Source of the DNA: an uncultured Tenacibaculum sp.
Lineage (GTDB): Bacteria; Bacteroidota; Bacteroidia; Flavobacteriales; Flavobacteriaceae
Assembly (NCBI GenBank): GCA_947496185.1
Contig: CANMCD010000005.1
Coordinates: 1-64,000 of the forward strand
Length of the DNA: 64,000 nt
Direction of reading: 5' to 3'
Part shown: one piece after another, positions 46,255 through 55,276 of the stretch
How positions within the stretch are numbered: position 1 is the stretch's first letter
Layout: the number at the start of each line of letters is the position of its first letter
Position numbers and translations under genes: made by a program
The notes under the pieces: model-generated
Told to the model about the DNA's origin: nothing
Database searches by the model: none
Seen by the model: only the letters and a program-made list of their open reading frames with translations

Positions 46255-46688
46255 GTTATCTTAATTTTCGTTAAACTTATTTTTTAAGGTACGATTGTAG
46301 GTTAACAACATGAATTTACTCAGGGGGAATAGGAGTTGTTTAGTTGCTTCTAATATAGGTAATTAAAGGGGAATAAATGTGTTTTTTGGTGAAAAAATCT
46401 ACTTTTTAACCACTGTTGATAAGATAACTTGTGAGATGTGTGAAGTTGTCTGATTTTTAAGTAGTTAATATAAAAGTTGTAAATTCACAGCCCAAAACCT
46501 TATGTACCACCCCCGTTTTTCAATGTGAAATAAGTCGTTGAAAGTAAGTGTAATAACATGTACTTGCTAATTTACCGATGAAAAGTGGTGGAGGTTAAAA
46601 TGGAATATAACAAGTGATCTCTATTTAATATATAAGAGCCATTTTCATCATGAAAATGAATAACATATAAATTAAATATATAGAGGTT
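46255..46688 (+). promoter_or_regulatory. Intergenic control region with a 17-bp palindrome
   Basis: 434 bp without a gene. ATTTTCATCATGAAAAT (46641-46657) is a perfect palindrome about a central C, 31 bp before the start at 46689, and could be an operator. A stretch around 46505-46600 has ACCACCCCC and a later GGTGGAGGT that could pair over a long distance. No clear sigma box recognised. Confidence 0.35.
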
Positions 46689-48299
46689 ATGGTTAAAAAA
46701 TATACAATCTGCTTTTCTTTTATTTTGCTAAGTGTATATGAGTTACAATCTCAATTTATTGTTGGGGCTAAAAAAATTGATAATGCCGCACAGTTTGAGG
46801 TCAAATCATCTAATAAAGGTGTCTTACTGCCTAGGGTTGAATTAACAGGAACTAATGATATTACCAGCATAGCAAATTTATCTATCGGTAAAAAAGAAAG
46901 CCTCTTGGTTTATAATTTAGCGAGTCGATCAGATGTAAAACCCGGGTATTATTATTGGAATAAGAATAAATGGGTTGCTTTAAAAAATACAGACAATCAA
47001 CATTTAACATTGTCAGGAGAAAACTTAATTATAGATAGGGGGAATACGATTAGTTTGTCAGGTTTTAAAGATAATTTAGGAAATCACTTTGCTTCACAAA
47101 CATTGAATCTTAATCAAAATAAATTGTCAAATGTAGATCATATTGAATTTAAAAAAGCAGGAGGAGATTTCTTTAGAGAAGGATATATAGGATATAATAA
47201 TTCAAACATGCAATATGTTTCTGAGCAAGGAAAACACCTTTTTAAAGGAGGTAAGGTTAATATTTCAAATTTGCCAGAAGTTTCAGGGTCTACATTTGCA
47301 ATGGTTACTGAAATGGACGGAACATTGAGAAAACAATCATGGGAGCGTATTGTAGATTGGATATCATCTCAAGTTTCTAACCCTAGTGATGGGGATGCTT
47401 GGGGGGTAAATGGAGAAAATCAACTCGGTAATATTACTAGATCAGGAAATGTAGGAGTCGGTATTTCTCCTGAATATAAATTCCATGTAAAAGGGAGGAC
47501 TAAGTTGGATGGTTTGCATGCGGGTACTTGGATAGAATCTGGTGAAAAGGATTGGTTTATAGGAAGAAATGGTGCGGATTTACGATTCTACAATACAGGA
47601 GACAAGGTTGTGATGAAACCTAACGGTCATGTGGGAATAGGAACGTCAAGTCCCGAATCAAAATTAACTGTAGAAGGAGGCAATGTACGGGTTAAAGCAG
47701 ACCAGCCCGGGGTGTTTTTAGATAGAAATGGAAGCGTAGTTTGGAGAATTTATGTTAATCAAGGTAATAATGGTTTAGATGCTAACGATTTAGTATTAAG
47801 AAAACAAGGGGTCGGAACACATTATATGGTAGTAAATGATAAAACAGGGAATTTTGCTTTTGGAGGGGCAAAGTCTCAAGGGCATAAAATTAGGGCGTAT
47901 GGAAGTGTACGTGCAACGAAGTTTGTATCTGACGCTAAAAGTTACCCTGATTATGTGTTTGATCACTATTATGATGGTATATCTGAAATAAATAAAGAAT
48001 ATAAATTTCCAACCTTAGAAGAAGTTGAAGATTTTACGAAGAAAAATCACCATCTACCAGGGGTGAGTTCGTATGATGAAATAATAAATGGAATTGATGT
48101 TTCGCGACTTTCTGTTCAAAATTTAGAGAAGATTGAAGAAATGTACCTTCATATAATTGCTTTAAACAAAGAGGTTAAAAAAATAACTAAGGAAAAGGAA
48201 GAATTGTATGGTAAGTTTAGTTCGGAGCTTAGTTTGATGCAAAAGCGTGTGGAGAAATTGACGATACAGGTTCGCCAAGGGCAAAAAACAAAACAATAA
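46689..48299 (+). CDS. Secreted tail-fibre-like surface protein
   Basis: 536 residues with a signal peptide (ICFSFILLSVYELQSQ). The middle carries GNVGVGISPEYKFHVKGR (about 257-274) and HVGIGTSSPESKLTVEGG (about 315-332), the repeats seen in Bacteroidota tail-fibre-like or S74-peptidase-like surface proteins. The C-terminus has FPTLEEVEDFTKKNHHLPG and a terminal coiled coil (about 478-530), but I see no intramolecular chaperone autoprotease active site. Likely trimeric and exposed at the surface. Followed 25 bp later by another secreted protein. Confidence 0.75.
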   Translation: MVKKYTICFSFILLSVYELQSQFIVGAKKIDNAAQFEVKSSNKGVLLPRVELTGTNDITSIANLSIGKKESLLVYNLASRSDVKPGYYYWNKNKWVALKNTDNQHLTLSGENLIIDRGNTISLSGFKDNLGNHFASQTLNLNQNKLSNVDHIEFKKAGGDFFREGYIGYNNSNMQYVSEQGKHLFKGGKVNISNLPEVSGSTFAMVTEMDGTLRKQSWERIVDWISSQVSNPSDGDAWGVNGENQLGNITRSGNVGVGISPEYKFHVKGRTKLDGLHAGTWIESGEKDWFIGRNGADLRFYNTGDKVVMKPNGHVGIGTSSPESKLTVEGGNVRVKADQPGVFLDRNGSVVWRIYVNQGNNGLDANDLVLRKQGVGTHYMVVNDKTGNFAFGGAKSQGHKIRAYGSVRATKFVSDAKSYPDYVFDHYYDGISEINKEYKFPTLEEVEDFTKKNHHLPGVSSYDEIINGIDVSRLSVQNLEKIEEMYLHIIALNKEVKKITKEKEELYGKFSSELSLMQKRVEKLTIQVRQGQKTKQ

Positions 48300-48324
48300 A
48301 GAGTCTTTTCAAATTATATTTTAG

Positions 48325-49731
48325 ATGAAAGGTTTAATCTGTATACAGAAAAGAAGCACACAGAAGTATTGGTGTGTTTTAAGTTTGATTTTGCTGTTAA
48401 TTTCTTTTCATGCAAACGCTCAAGAGAATACTATGCAAGAGATAGTCGAGAATACAGGGATATCGGCTACGTACGACCCATTTATTATTTTGCCTTTAGG
48501 TAGGTTTATAAATGAAGGGCAATTTTTTGTGTATAATAATGTACATAATGATGGAGAGATTTTGACAAATAAAGAAAATTCACTTTTTAGCTTTAATGGT
48601 AATAGTAAGCAATATATAACAGGAGAAGGAAGAACAAAAATACATAATGTGTTATTTGAAAATAGTAGTTATCCCGTGCCATTTATTATTGGTAAGGAGG
48701 TTACTATTAAAGGGAAGGCTGATTTTTCTGATGGAATAATTAATTATGATAAAAATGGGTTATTAATTTTTGAAGAATTAAGTAGTGTTGGAAAGGTTTC
48801 TTCAGAGAGTTTTGTTTTGGGTAAAGTAAGGAAAAAAGGGAAAAATTCTTTTACCTTTCCTATAGGAGACAATCGAACAGCAAACTATGTATATCGTAAA
48901 GTTACCAAATTGGGTTCAGTGAGTTCGAATGAATTAGTTGAAGCGCAATATTATTGGCAAAACCCCGGAGCGACTTATGATTTGAGAAGCAAGTCAGAAA
49001 AGGTTGAGGTGATTGATAACCAAGAGTTTTGGAATATAGACAATGTTGGAGGTAGTGTACTCCCTAATTTAATCTTTTATTGGGATTCTCAAACGACCCC
49101 GTCGTCCATTCTAATTCCTGACTTTATGGAACGATTGACAATAGTGAGATGGGATGGCAATCAGTGGAAAAATGAGAAAATAGTAAATATTAATAGTACA
49201 ACATCGTCTATTGAAATAACACCTTCAGGGGATGGAGTGTTTACATTTGCGATACTAAAAAAAGAATTTCCAGATTACGTACCAAAGCTGTTTATCGAAC
49301 AAGTTATTGTGACACAAGTAGAGAAAAATATAGATTTTGTGGTGGGTATTTACGAGGTTAATGGTCAAGATGCTTATATAGGAAACCCTATAGAATTTCG
49401 AATACCAGATAGTTCGATGTATAAGCTAACCTTCAATGAAGGTACGATAAATCTGAATGGACACTCTGTAGATAATATTGAGTGGGTTTATAAGAAAGAA
49501 ATGGGGTTACATAAATTTATATATATAGGTAATGAAGGGATTTTTAAAGGGGGGGAAGTTTCTAAAGTAGGGGTTAGTGCTACCATAATACCGCCAACCA
49601 ATTCTTCTGGAAAAATTCCATTGAAAGTAACAGTAAAAGGTAATTCAGGAGGGCAAGTGAATAGGGCAAATGATAATGATCAAAAAGGCATACAGTATAG
49701 GTTGTCGAATACACGAAGTTTTCACCAATAA
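48325..49731 (+). CDS. Secreted beta-rich surface protein of unknown function
   Basis: 468 residues. A signal peptide ends in FHANAQ (about 34). The sequence is beta-strand rich with the FTFPIGDNRTANYVY motif (about 173-187) common in large Bacteroidota surface proteins. There is no type IX sorting domain at the C-terminus, which is a short basic tail. Same strand and 25 bp after the tail-fibre-like gene, so the two likely act together at the cell surface. It ends 11 bp from the convergent lipoprotein array. Confidence 0.65.
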   Translation: MKGLICIQKRSTQKYWCVLSLILLLISFHANAQENTMQEIVENTGISATYDPFIILPLGRFINEGQFFVYNNVHNDGEILTNKENSLFSFNGNSKQYITGEGRTKIHNVLFENSSYPVPFIIGKEVTIKGKADFSDGIINYDKNGLLIFEELSSVGKVSSESFVLGKVRKKGKNSFTFPIGDNRTANYVYRKVTKLGSVSSNELVEAQYYWQNPGATYDLRSKSEKVEVIDNQEFWNIDNVGGSVLPNLIFYWDSQTTPSSILIPDFMERLTIVRWDGNQWKNEKIVNINSTTSSIEITPSGDGVFTFAILKKEFPDYVPKLFIEQVIVTQVEKNIDFVVGIYEVNGQDAYIGNPIEFRIPDSSMYKLTFNEGTINLNGHSVDNIEWVYKKEMGLHKFIYIGNEGIFKGGEVSKVGVSATIIPPTNSSGKIPLKVTVKGNSGGQVNRANDNDQKGIQYRLSNTRSFHQ

Positions 49732-49742
49732 AGTAAATAGTA

Positions 49743-50015
49743 TTATAAAAATAGGGGAGGAGTTTTTGAAATTGCCTTATTAGGAAACACATATATAGAA
49801 GACATTAACACACTGTCATTCTTTATAACAGGTCTTTTTCTAGTCATTAAAGCGTCATTAATAACCGATTTATATTTAATTATATCAAAAAGCTTTTCCT
49901 CTTCTTTAAGTTTAAAAATAGGGGCGTCAAAATTGCATAGATCATCATTTGCTAAATAGTCTTTGTAAGGAATACAACCAACTAAAACAAAACACAGTAG
50001 TATTAATTTTCTCAT
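49743..50015 (-). pseudogene. Truncated fourth copy of the PepSY-like lipoprotein
   Basis: 90 codons. It begins like the three upstream copies (MRKLILLCFVLVGC, then NDDLCNFDAPIFKLKEEEK) and aligns with them to about residue 82 (IYVFPNKAISK), where it runs into TPPLFL and stops. The whole C-terminal PepSY-like half is missing. It retains signal peptide and lipobox, so a short lipoprotein could be made, but a deletion remnant is more likely. Last member of the array, abutting the convergent gene. Confidence 0.75.
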
Positions 50016-50064
50016 TGTAAATCACTATTTCTATGAAGTTTTTCCCATTGCCACTTTATAAAAA

Positions 50065-50739
50065 TTAATCTACAAACTCAGCAGGAACTACTCGTGTAAT
50101 ACCTTTTAAAAGTATTTTACCTGTTTGCGCGTCTACCTTATAATAACGTGACTGACCTTTTCCAAAACGTTTTGGTACTTTTGTGTGCACATCCCAAACA
50201 AAATATTTCTTTCCTCCACGTTTATACACTGCTTTATGGAGCCTCGTAATACTATCCTTTCTCCTTTTTTTACGTGCCACTATGGCTAATGCCTCTCTAT
50301 AACATATTGGATAACTAGCTTCTTTACGATAATTTATGAATTTCTTAATACTCCCATCTTGATTATAAAATACTAGATATTGTAGATAATCAGAACTATA
50401 AGTGTGAAGATTTGAAAAAGATCTTATCCTACCTAAGGAATCATAAAAAACATCTTTATAAACTCCAATATCTTGATTTATAATTGTTTTTTCAACACAG
50501 TAGTCAGGATATATGTAAAGAGAAAATTCTTGGTCTTTATCTTTTAATAAAACAGTTCTCCCCCCGTTATTTAAAACACTATCCATAATAGACTTATATT
50601 TTACCATATCAAAAGACTTCTCTTCTTCTTTAAGGTTAAAAATAGGGTCGTCAAAATTACATAGATCATCGTTTATTAAATAACTTTTATAAGTATTGCA
50701 ACCTACTAGAACCATACAAAACATTACTAATTTTCTCAT
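50065..50739 (-). CDS. PepSY-like lipoprotein (candidate immunity protein), copy 3
   Basis: 224 residues. Lipoprotein signal MRKLVMFCMVLVGC (lipobox cysteine 14), then a shared segment (NDDLCNFDDPIFNLKEEEK). The middle has short strand repeats (YDSLGRIRSFSNLHTYSSDYL, split here as YDSLGRIRSF and HTYSSDYL). The C-terminus looks like PepSY: CYREALAIVARKKRRKDSI, then GKKYFVWDV and YYKVDAQTGKILLKG. PepSY domains are proposed to inhibit peptidases. Nearly identical in its C-terminal half to the copy at 51493. It belongs to the array downstream of a metzincin effector gene, which suggests protection of the producer or its kin in the periplasm. Confidence 0.8.
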   Translation of the reverse strand: MRKLVMFCMVLVGCNTYKSYLINDDLCNFDDPIFNLKEEEKSFDMVKYKSIMDSVLNNGGRTVLLKDKDQEFSLYIYPDYCVEKTIINQDIGVYKDVFYDSLGRIRSFSNLHTYSSDYLQYLVFYNQDGSIKKFINYRKEASYPICYREALAIVARKKRRKDSITRLHKAVYKRGGKKYFVWDVHTKVPKRFGKGQSRYYKVDAQTGKILLKGITRVVPAEFVD

Positions 50740-50764
50740 TGTAACTTATAAAAAAATAGTCTAA

Positions 50765-51433
50765 TCAAAGGACATCATTTGTAGCCATATAAACTTTTCT
50801 TACAGCCAGTAACTTACCTGTTTGTGCGTCTATCACATATTTACGTGACCGCCCTTTACCAAAACGTTTAGGTACTTTTGTATACACTTCCCACACATAA
50901 TACTTCTTACCTTTCTTTATAAGTTTATTTTTCTCTATACCAGCAATACTATCTTTACGCCTTTTTTCTCGGGTTACTATTGATAAAGCCTCTCTGTAAC
51001 AAATCGGGTATTTGTCAGCTTTACGGTAATCTTCTTTTTTTTTAATGCTACCATCTAAATCATACCATATAATATCTTGTAAATAATCAGAATTATAAAT
51101 ATGATGGTTTGAAAAAGACTTTATTTTTCCAATGGAATCATAACCAATCCTTTTAATTATTCCACTTTTTTTATCTTTAATTGTCTTAGTAATTGATTTA
51201 TCGTCTGACCAAGTATATATATATAAATGTTTATTATCAATTAAAACATATTGCCTCCCTGTATTCAAAGCTATATCTATTGCAGTTTTGTATTTAATAA
51301 CATCAAAACTCCTCTCTTCTTCTTTAAGGATAAAAATAGGATCGTCAAAATTACATAGATCATCGTTTATTAAATAACTTTTATAAGTATTACAACCTAC
51401 TAGAACCATACAAAATATTACTAATTTTCTCAT
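50765..51433 (-). CDS. PepSY-like lipoprotein (candidate immunity protein), copy 2
   Basis: 222 residues with the same plan as its neighbours: lipobox VLVGC, a shared 50-residue start, strand repeats and a PepSY-like end (CYREALSIVTREKRRKDSI, KKYYVWEV, KYVIDAQTGKLLAV). Its second half is the most different of the three full copies, for example a shortened and changed C-terminal tail. Such divergence among tandem copies is typical of immunity arrays against related toxin variants. Confidence 0.8.
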   Translation of the reverse strand: MRKLVIFCMVLVGCNTYKSYLINDDLCNFDDPIFILKEEERSFDVIKYKTAIDIALNTGRQYVLIDNKHLYIYTWSDDKSITKTIKDKKSGIIKRIGYDSIGKIKSFSNHHIYNSDYLQDIIWYDLDGSIKKKEDYRKADKYPICYREALSIVTREKRRKDSIAGIEKNKLIKKGKKYYVWEVYTKVPKRFGKGRSRKYVIDAQTGKLLAVRKVYMATNDVL

Positions 51434-51492
51434 TGTAAACCGTGGTATTCATGCAATAATTCCCATTGCCATTTGTAAACTCATATAAAAAA

Positions 51493-52170
51493 TTAATATT
51501 TAAACTCAGCAGGAACTACTCGTGTAATACCTTTTAAAAGTATTTTACCTGTTTGCGCGTCTACCTTGTAATAACGTGACTGACCTTTTCCAAAACGCTT
51601 TGGTATTTTCGTATGCACATCCCAAACAAAATATTTTTTTCCTCCACGTTTATATACCGCTTTATGAAGCCTCGTAATACTATCCTTTCTCCTTTTTTTA
51701 CGTGCCACTATGGCTAATGCCTCTTTGTAGCAAATTGGATACTTATCCGCTTTACGATAATCTTTAAACTTCTCAACACTACCATCTGGGTAATAATGTA
51801 TTTTTTTTTGTAAATAATCTGAACTATAGATATGTTCATTAGAAAAAGATCTTATTCTCCCTAAAGAATCATAACCTATACTTTTTATAATTTTATTTTT
51901 TTTATTTTTTACCGTTTTTATTATTGCTTTATTGTGACTCCAAACATACAAATCAACATATTGCTGCTCATTATTCAATAAAACACATCTTTCTCTAACA
52001 TTTAAAATACTATCAATAGTTGACCTATATTTTACCATATCAAAAGACTTCTCTTCTTCTTTAAGGGTAAAAATAGGGTCGTCAAAATTACATAGATCAT
52101 CGTTTATTAAATAACTTTTATAAGTATCGCAACCTACTAAGACCATACAAAATATTACTAATTTTCTCAT
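51493..52170 (-). CDS. PepSY-like lipoprotein (candidate immunity protein), copy 1
   Basis: 225 residues. Its ATG (52170) overlaps the stop of the upstream effector gene by 4 bp (ATGA), so effector and lipoprotein are translationally coupled. Lipobox VLVGC, the shared N-terminal segment, a middle region of strand repeats and the PepSY-like end (CYKEALAIVARKKRRKDSI, KKYFVWDVHTKIPKRFGKG, YYKVDAQTGKIL). Direct coupling to the protease gene makes this the best immunity candidate. The protein would sit on a membrane facing the periplasm, where an injected protease would act. Confidence 0.85.
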   Translation of the reverse strand: MRKLVIFCMVLVGCDTYKSYLINDDLCNFDDPIFTLKEEEKSFDMVKYRSTIDSILNVRERCVLLNNEQQYVDLYVWSHNKAIIKTVKNKKNKIIKSIGYDSLGRIRSFSNEHIYSSDYLQKKIHYYPDGSVEKFKDYRKADKYPICYKEALAIVARKKRRKDSITRLHKAVYKRGGKKYFVWDVHTKIPKRFGKGQSRYYKVDAQTGKILLKGITRVVPAEFKY

Positions 52171-53807
52171 TGTAAACCGCGGTATTCATGCAATAATTCC
52201 CATTGCCATTTGTAAGTCTGTTTTTTAGTATTATCATAATCCATATAGTTAAAGGTTCTTCCTTTTTTAAAAGGAATTTCTGCCTCTTGTTCATCGAATG
52301 TATGAAAAAGCCCCATGGCATGCATTAATTCATGTGGTACTTCTACTTCAGTTTGTAACGAATCACTATCCATAAACATAAAAGAAAAACCTGATGAATG
52401 TGGAGTCACACCATTAGTAAAATCTTTTAAAACTTCTCTTACTGAACCACCGACATTTTCTCTTTCTTTATAACAGGTAAAATAGGTGAAATAAAGACGT
52501 AAAGGAGGAAAAGGTTCATGCACACCATTTGATCGTTCTCTCCTTCGTAGAATATCAATTACGGCCATCATTCGTGATAAATTTGAATCTACAGCAACTC
52601 GTGCATCTCCAAAATCCATAAAACCAGCCCTTATTCTTTCTCTTTCATTCTCATGAAATATACTAAGATCACTAATGTCAACCTCTTCTGCCTCCTCATT
52701 AATAACCCTCACATCAATAAGGGTTGGTCTAAATGCCCTATCCAACCAGCCCTGTAATAACTGCCTATCAACTCTTTCTCTTCTTAAAATTTTATTCCTA
52801 TCATTTTCTCTACCTTCTTTCTCAACAAAAATCCACTCAACATCAATACATTTGGGTCTAGGATAAAAAATATTAATCGCTCCTACCACGTCGGTATTAT
52901 CCCCCATAATCCTAAGCTGCACGCCCTCTGTATTGTCTCCTGCATCTCTAAGACATTCGATGGTTACCGTATCTCCGCTGGTAAAAAACTCAGGGGTACA
53001 CCTAAAATCTGGGTGTGCTCGAAAACCTACTTGATTATACCTATCAACACCCCCTTTAAAATTCACGGTAAAGGTTCTGCGGTCTCCTACTCGCATACTC
53101 AACCAATGCGGGTAATAGGGTTCATTTAATATCCTTTGTGTAAGCCCTAATTGATGCTGTCTTTCTAATTCGGGATAATTTCTCGAACGGTTTATTACTT
53201 TTCTTCTTGGTAATATTTTATGGAAACCAAATTCCCCTTGTTCTAACGCTTCTTCGTCTTGACTAGACAACTCTAATTCCACACGTAAATCTCTAACCCT
53301 TCGTTCATTTGTTTCCTCATTCCCTGTAAATTCCACTATGGGTGACCTATATTCTCTTTGGATAAAATCTGTTAATTTCCATAGAAAAGACCATCGCGCA
53401 ACCCCTTTATTAAAGACTTGGGTAGCAGAACGAAAAACAACACTCACCACATTACTAGAACCGTAAAGCAACTCTAACGTCTCTCTGTAATTAGAAATAT
53501 ACGTATCTAAAAGTTCGATATGCCGTATAATATAGCCATCGGCATCGTAAATTTTTATCAAAACCCTTCTGTAGGCTTCCCAATCGGCAGGGTTTTCTAA
53601 TTCTTCATTATTAAAACGCTCGTTAATCTGTAGCATTTCTTCTAAAAAACGTAAGGTATTTGGACTTGAATTGAATTGTAAATGTACAGCGCCTCCGTTT
53701 ACGCCTATGCCGGGGTATCCATTTCTACTGGTATACCTACCGTATTCTATGCCATAATAAAAAGCCTCGGTTTCAAATCCTAGGTATTCTACAACAATTT
53801 TACTCAT
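52167..53807 (-). CDS. Predicted T6SS effector: Hcp/TssD-like N-terminus with metzincin protease C-terminus
   Basis: 546 residues, no signal peptide. Residues 1-140 match the pattern of Bacteroidota TssD/Hcp tube proteins: NGGAVHLQFNSSPNTLRFLEEM, read as GGAVHLQF and LRFLEEML, then RRVLIKIYDADG, a YRETLEL-type strand and VVFRSATQVFNKG. A linker (about 150-300) and a protease domain follow. The zinc site is HELMHAMGLFH (His492, Glu493, His496, His502), the HExxHxxGxxH of metzincins, with a Met-turn-like NYMDYD further on. An Hcp domain fused to a toxin is a known way of loading effectors into the T6SS tube. Candidate immunity lipoproteins follow at once. No T6SS structural genes are in the window. 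Confidence 0.75.
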   Translation of the reverse strand: MSKIVVEYLGFETEAFYYGIEYGRYTSRNGYPGIGVNGGAVHLQFNSSPNTLRFLEEMLQINERFNNEELENPADWEAYRRVLIKIYDADGYIIRHIELLDTYISNYRETLELLYGSSNVVSVVFRSATQVFNKGVARWSFLWKLTDFIQREYRSPIVEFTGNEETNERRVRDLRVELELSSQDEEALEQGEFGFHKILPRRKVINRSRNYPELERQHQLGLTQRILNEPYYPHWLSMRVGDRRTFTVNFKGGVDRYNQVGFRAHPDFRCTPEFFTSGDTVTIECLRDAGDNTEGVQLRIMGDNTDVVGAINIFYPRPKCIDVEWIFVEKEGRENDRNKILRRERVDRQLLQGWLDRAFRPTLIDVRVINEEAEEVDISDLSIFHENERERIRAGFMDFGDARVAVDSNLSRMMAVIDILRRRERSNGVHEPFPPLRLYFTYFTCYKERENVGGSVREVLKDFTNGVTPHSSGFSFMFMDSDSLQTEVEVPHELMHAMGLFHTFDEQEAEIPFKKGRTFNYMDYDNTKKQTYKWQWELLHEYRGLQ

Positions 53808-54780
53808 TTGACTGTTGTTTAAGTAGTTAGTTTAAGTTTTTTTAATTTTCAGGGTATTAAACAAAGAAAAGAATACAATTTTTTCTTTTTTGACCCGCAT
53901 TCTATAATAAAACTTCGTTATGAGGTTTGATAGTGCCATAAAATCAAGTGTTTTTCTTATTTTCAGCATAGCATCGCTATGGTTAAAGTAAAAAACTCAG
54001 TGAAACGTTTGCTTTTGAAGCAATATCAGGCCGCCATAGATTTTTTATTGTATAATTCGGGTTCAATACTTATACCGTCATAAAATTATGAATTAAATGT
54101 TAAAATAATATGTTTTTATCAAGAAAATACGCAGTATTCTTTATATTTGTGTGACGTTAAAAAAAAGAGACGTGAAAACTGTCGATTTTCACGCCTCAGC
54201 AAACTAACGTCCCCCTTCCTGCATGGAGAACTGTTCAAGGGATTGGCTAAGTAGCATGGTTTCGAAATATTAATAATTAACCCTCTTAATTATGAATCAA
54301 ACTTTGGCGTTTAGCCCTTGATTTTACAGTTTTTGCTCATGCAGCCGTTATTTTTTCTTTTAGTTTTTAAGACATAGTATTTTTCCCGTGTTGATAATAA
54401 ACATACTTACAAAAAAATATTTCATTTGGTTGTTGATCTAGGGTTTTCATTTTCTAGGGACGTTGTTTTTAGTTATTTATTTTTAATTACATTTTGAGTA
54501 GTTGAAAAAAAGCAACACTATGACTAGCGGTACTAGTGCTGCTTTGAAGTGACAATAATTCTCTAAAATTACTATCCCAAACTACTACTCTCGTTTATAT
54601 CATTCTTCTCTATTTTAATTAGAACTTAACTATTCCATTCTTTGTTTTAGACATTCAATAGTTGTTACTTTTTAAAACAACTATTCCATTATGTATAAAA
54701 GAATCGCTGTTAATTAGTTTATCTTTTGGCAACACAAGCTTATTTCAATAACTTTGTGTAGTAACACAAGACAAATATAG
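53808..54780. other. Gene-free region with palindrome and structured-RNA candidate
   Basis: About 970 bp without a supported gene. It holds the palindrome CATAGCATCGCTATG (53967-53981), related to the one at 35749-35763. A structured-RNA candidate lies at 54153-54211 (own entry). The remaining 54260-54780 stretch shows no feature I can support. Confidence 0.5.
54142..54260 (+). ncRNA. Candidate small structured RNA
   Basis: TATATTTG (54142-54149) fits the -7 box of Bacteroidota promoters. Just after it, GACGTT (54153-54158) can pair with AACGTC (54206-54211). Enclosed is a hairpin of GAG-A-CGTGAAAA (54167-54178) with TTTTCACG-C-CTC (54186-54197), 11 pairs with one mismatch. A CCCCTT/AAGGG pairing may follow (54211-54242). 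No start codon, reading frame or ribosome site fits. The 3' end is not defined. Confidence 0.35.
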
Positions 54781-54832
54781 AACTATTTTGCAGAATAAAA
54801 AACATTTACGCATATTTTTATGCAAAATAGTT
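54781..54832 (+). promoter_or_regulatory. Operator-like inverted repeat before the XRE regulator
   Basis: AACTATTTTGCA (54781-54792) and its perfect complement TGCAAAATAGTT (54821-54832) lie 28 bp apart. The right arm covers an in-frame ATG at 54820; use of the next ATG (54841) leaves the operator outside the gene. A dimeric repressor binding both arms would shut off its own promoter. Confidence 0.6.
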
Positions 54833-54840
54833 TTAGGGAT

Positions 54841-55269
54841 ATGAACACAAGTGAAAGGATAAAACATATAATCAAGCAATTAGGGTATAATAATAGTGGT
54901 TTTGCTAAGAAAATAGGAGTATCAAGTACTACTATTGATGGTTATACAAAAGGAAGAAGGAATGCTAAAGGAGAATTGATTATATCTCAGCCCAATTTTG
55001 AAACTATAAAAAGAATTGTAGAAGAATTCAACATAAACGCATATTATATTCTGGGCTTATCCGAAGAGATGTATAACAACATCCCCTCATCAAACTTAGA
55101 TCATTTTTCTGTTCAAGAAATCATGACATTTATCTTTGAAAATAAAGATAGGTTTAAAGAGAATATTGTCTACCAATTATTAATGGAAAATGAACTCAAA
55201 GAAAAAGTGATTGACAAACTAAAGGAAGAAAAGAATAAACTAGTAAAAACCAAACAGAAAGACCAGTAA
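54841..55269 (+). CDS. XRE-family helix-turn-helix regulator
   Basis: 142 residues from the ATG at 54841 (149 from 54820). The helix-turn-helix reads GFAKKIGVSSTTIDGYTKGRR, best seen as FAKKIGVSSTTIDGYTKG (about 20-37). The remainder is a short dimerisation region with FNINAYYILGLSEEMY and a C-terminal charged helix (ENELKEKVIDKLKEEKNK). Such regulators often control neighbouring accessory modules and themselves. It is flanked by a perfect inverted repeat and faces away from the effector operon, toward the small lipoprotein region. Confidence 0.85.
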   Translation: MNTSERIKHIIKQLGYNNSGFAKKIGVSSTTIDGYTKGRRNAKGELIISQPNFETIKRIVEEFNINAYYILGLSEEMYNNIPSSNLDHFSVQEIMTFIFENKDRFKENIVYQLLMENELKEKVIDKLKEEKNKLVKTKQKDQ

Positions 55270-55276
55270 ATTATTT

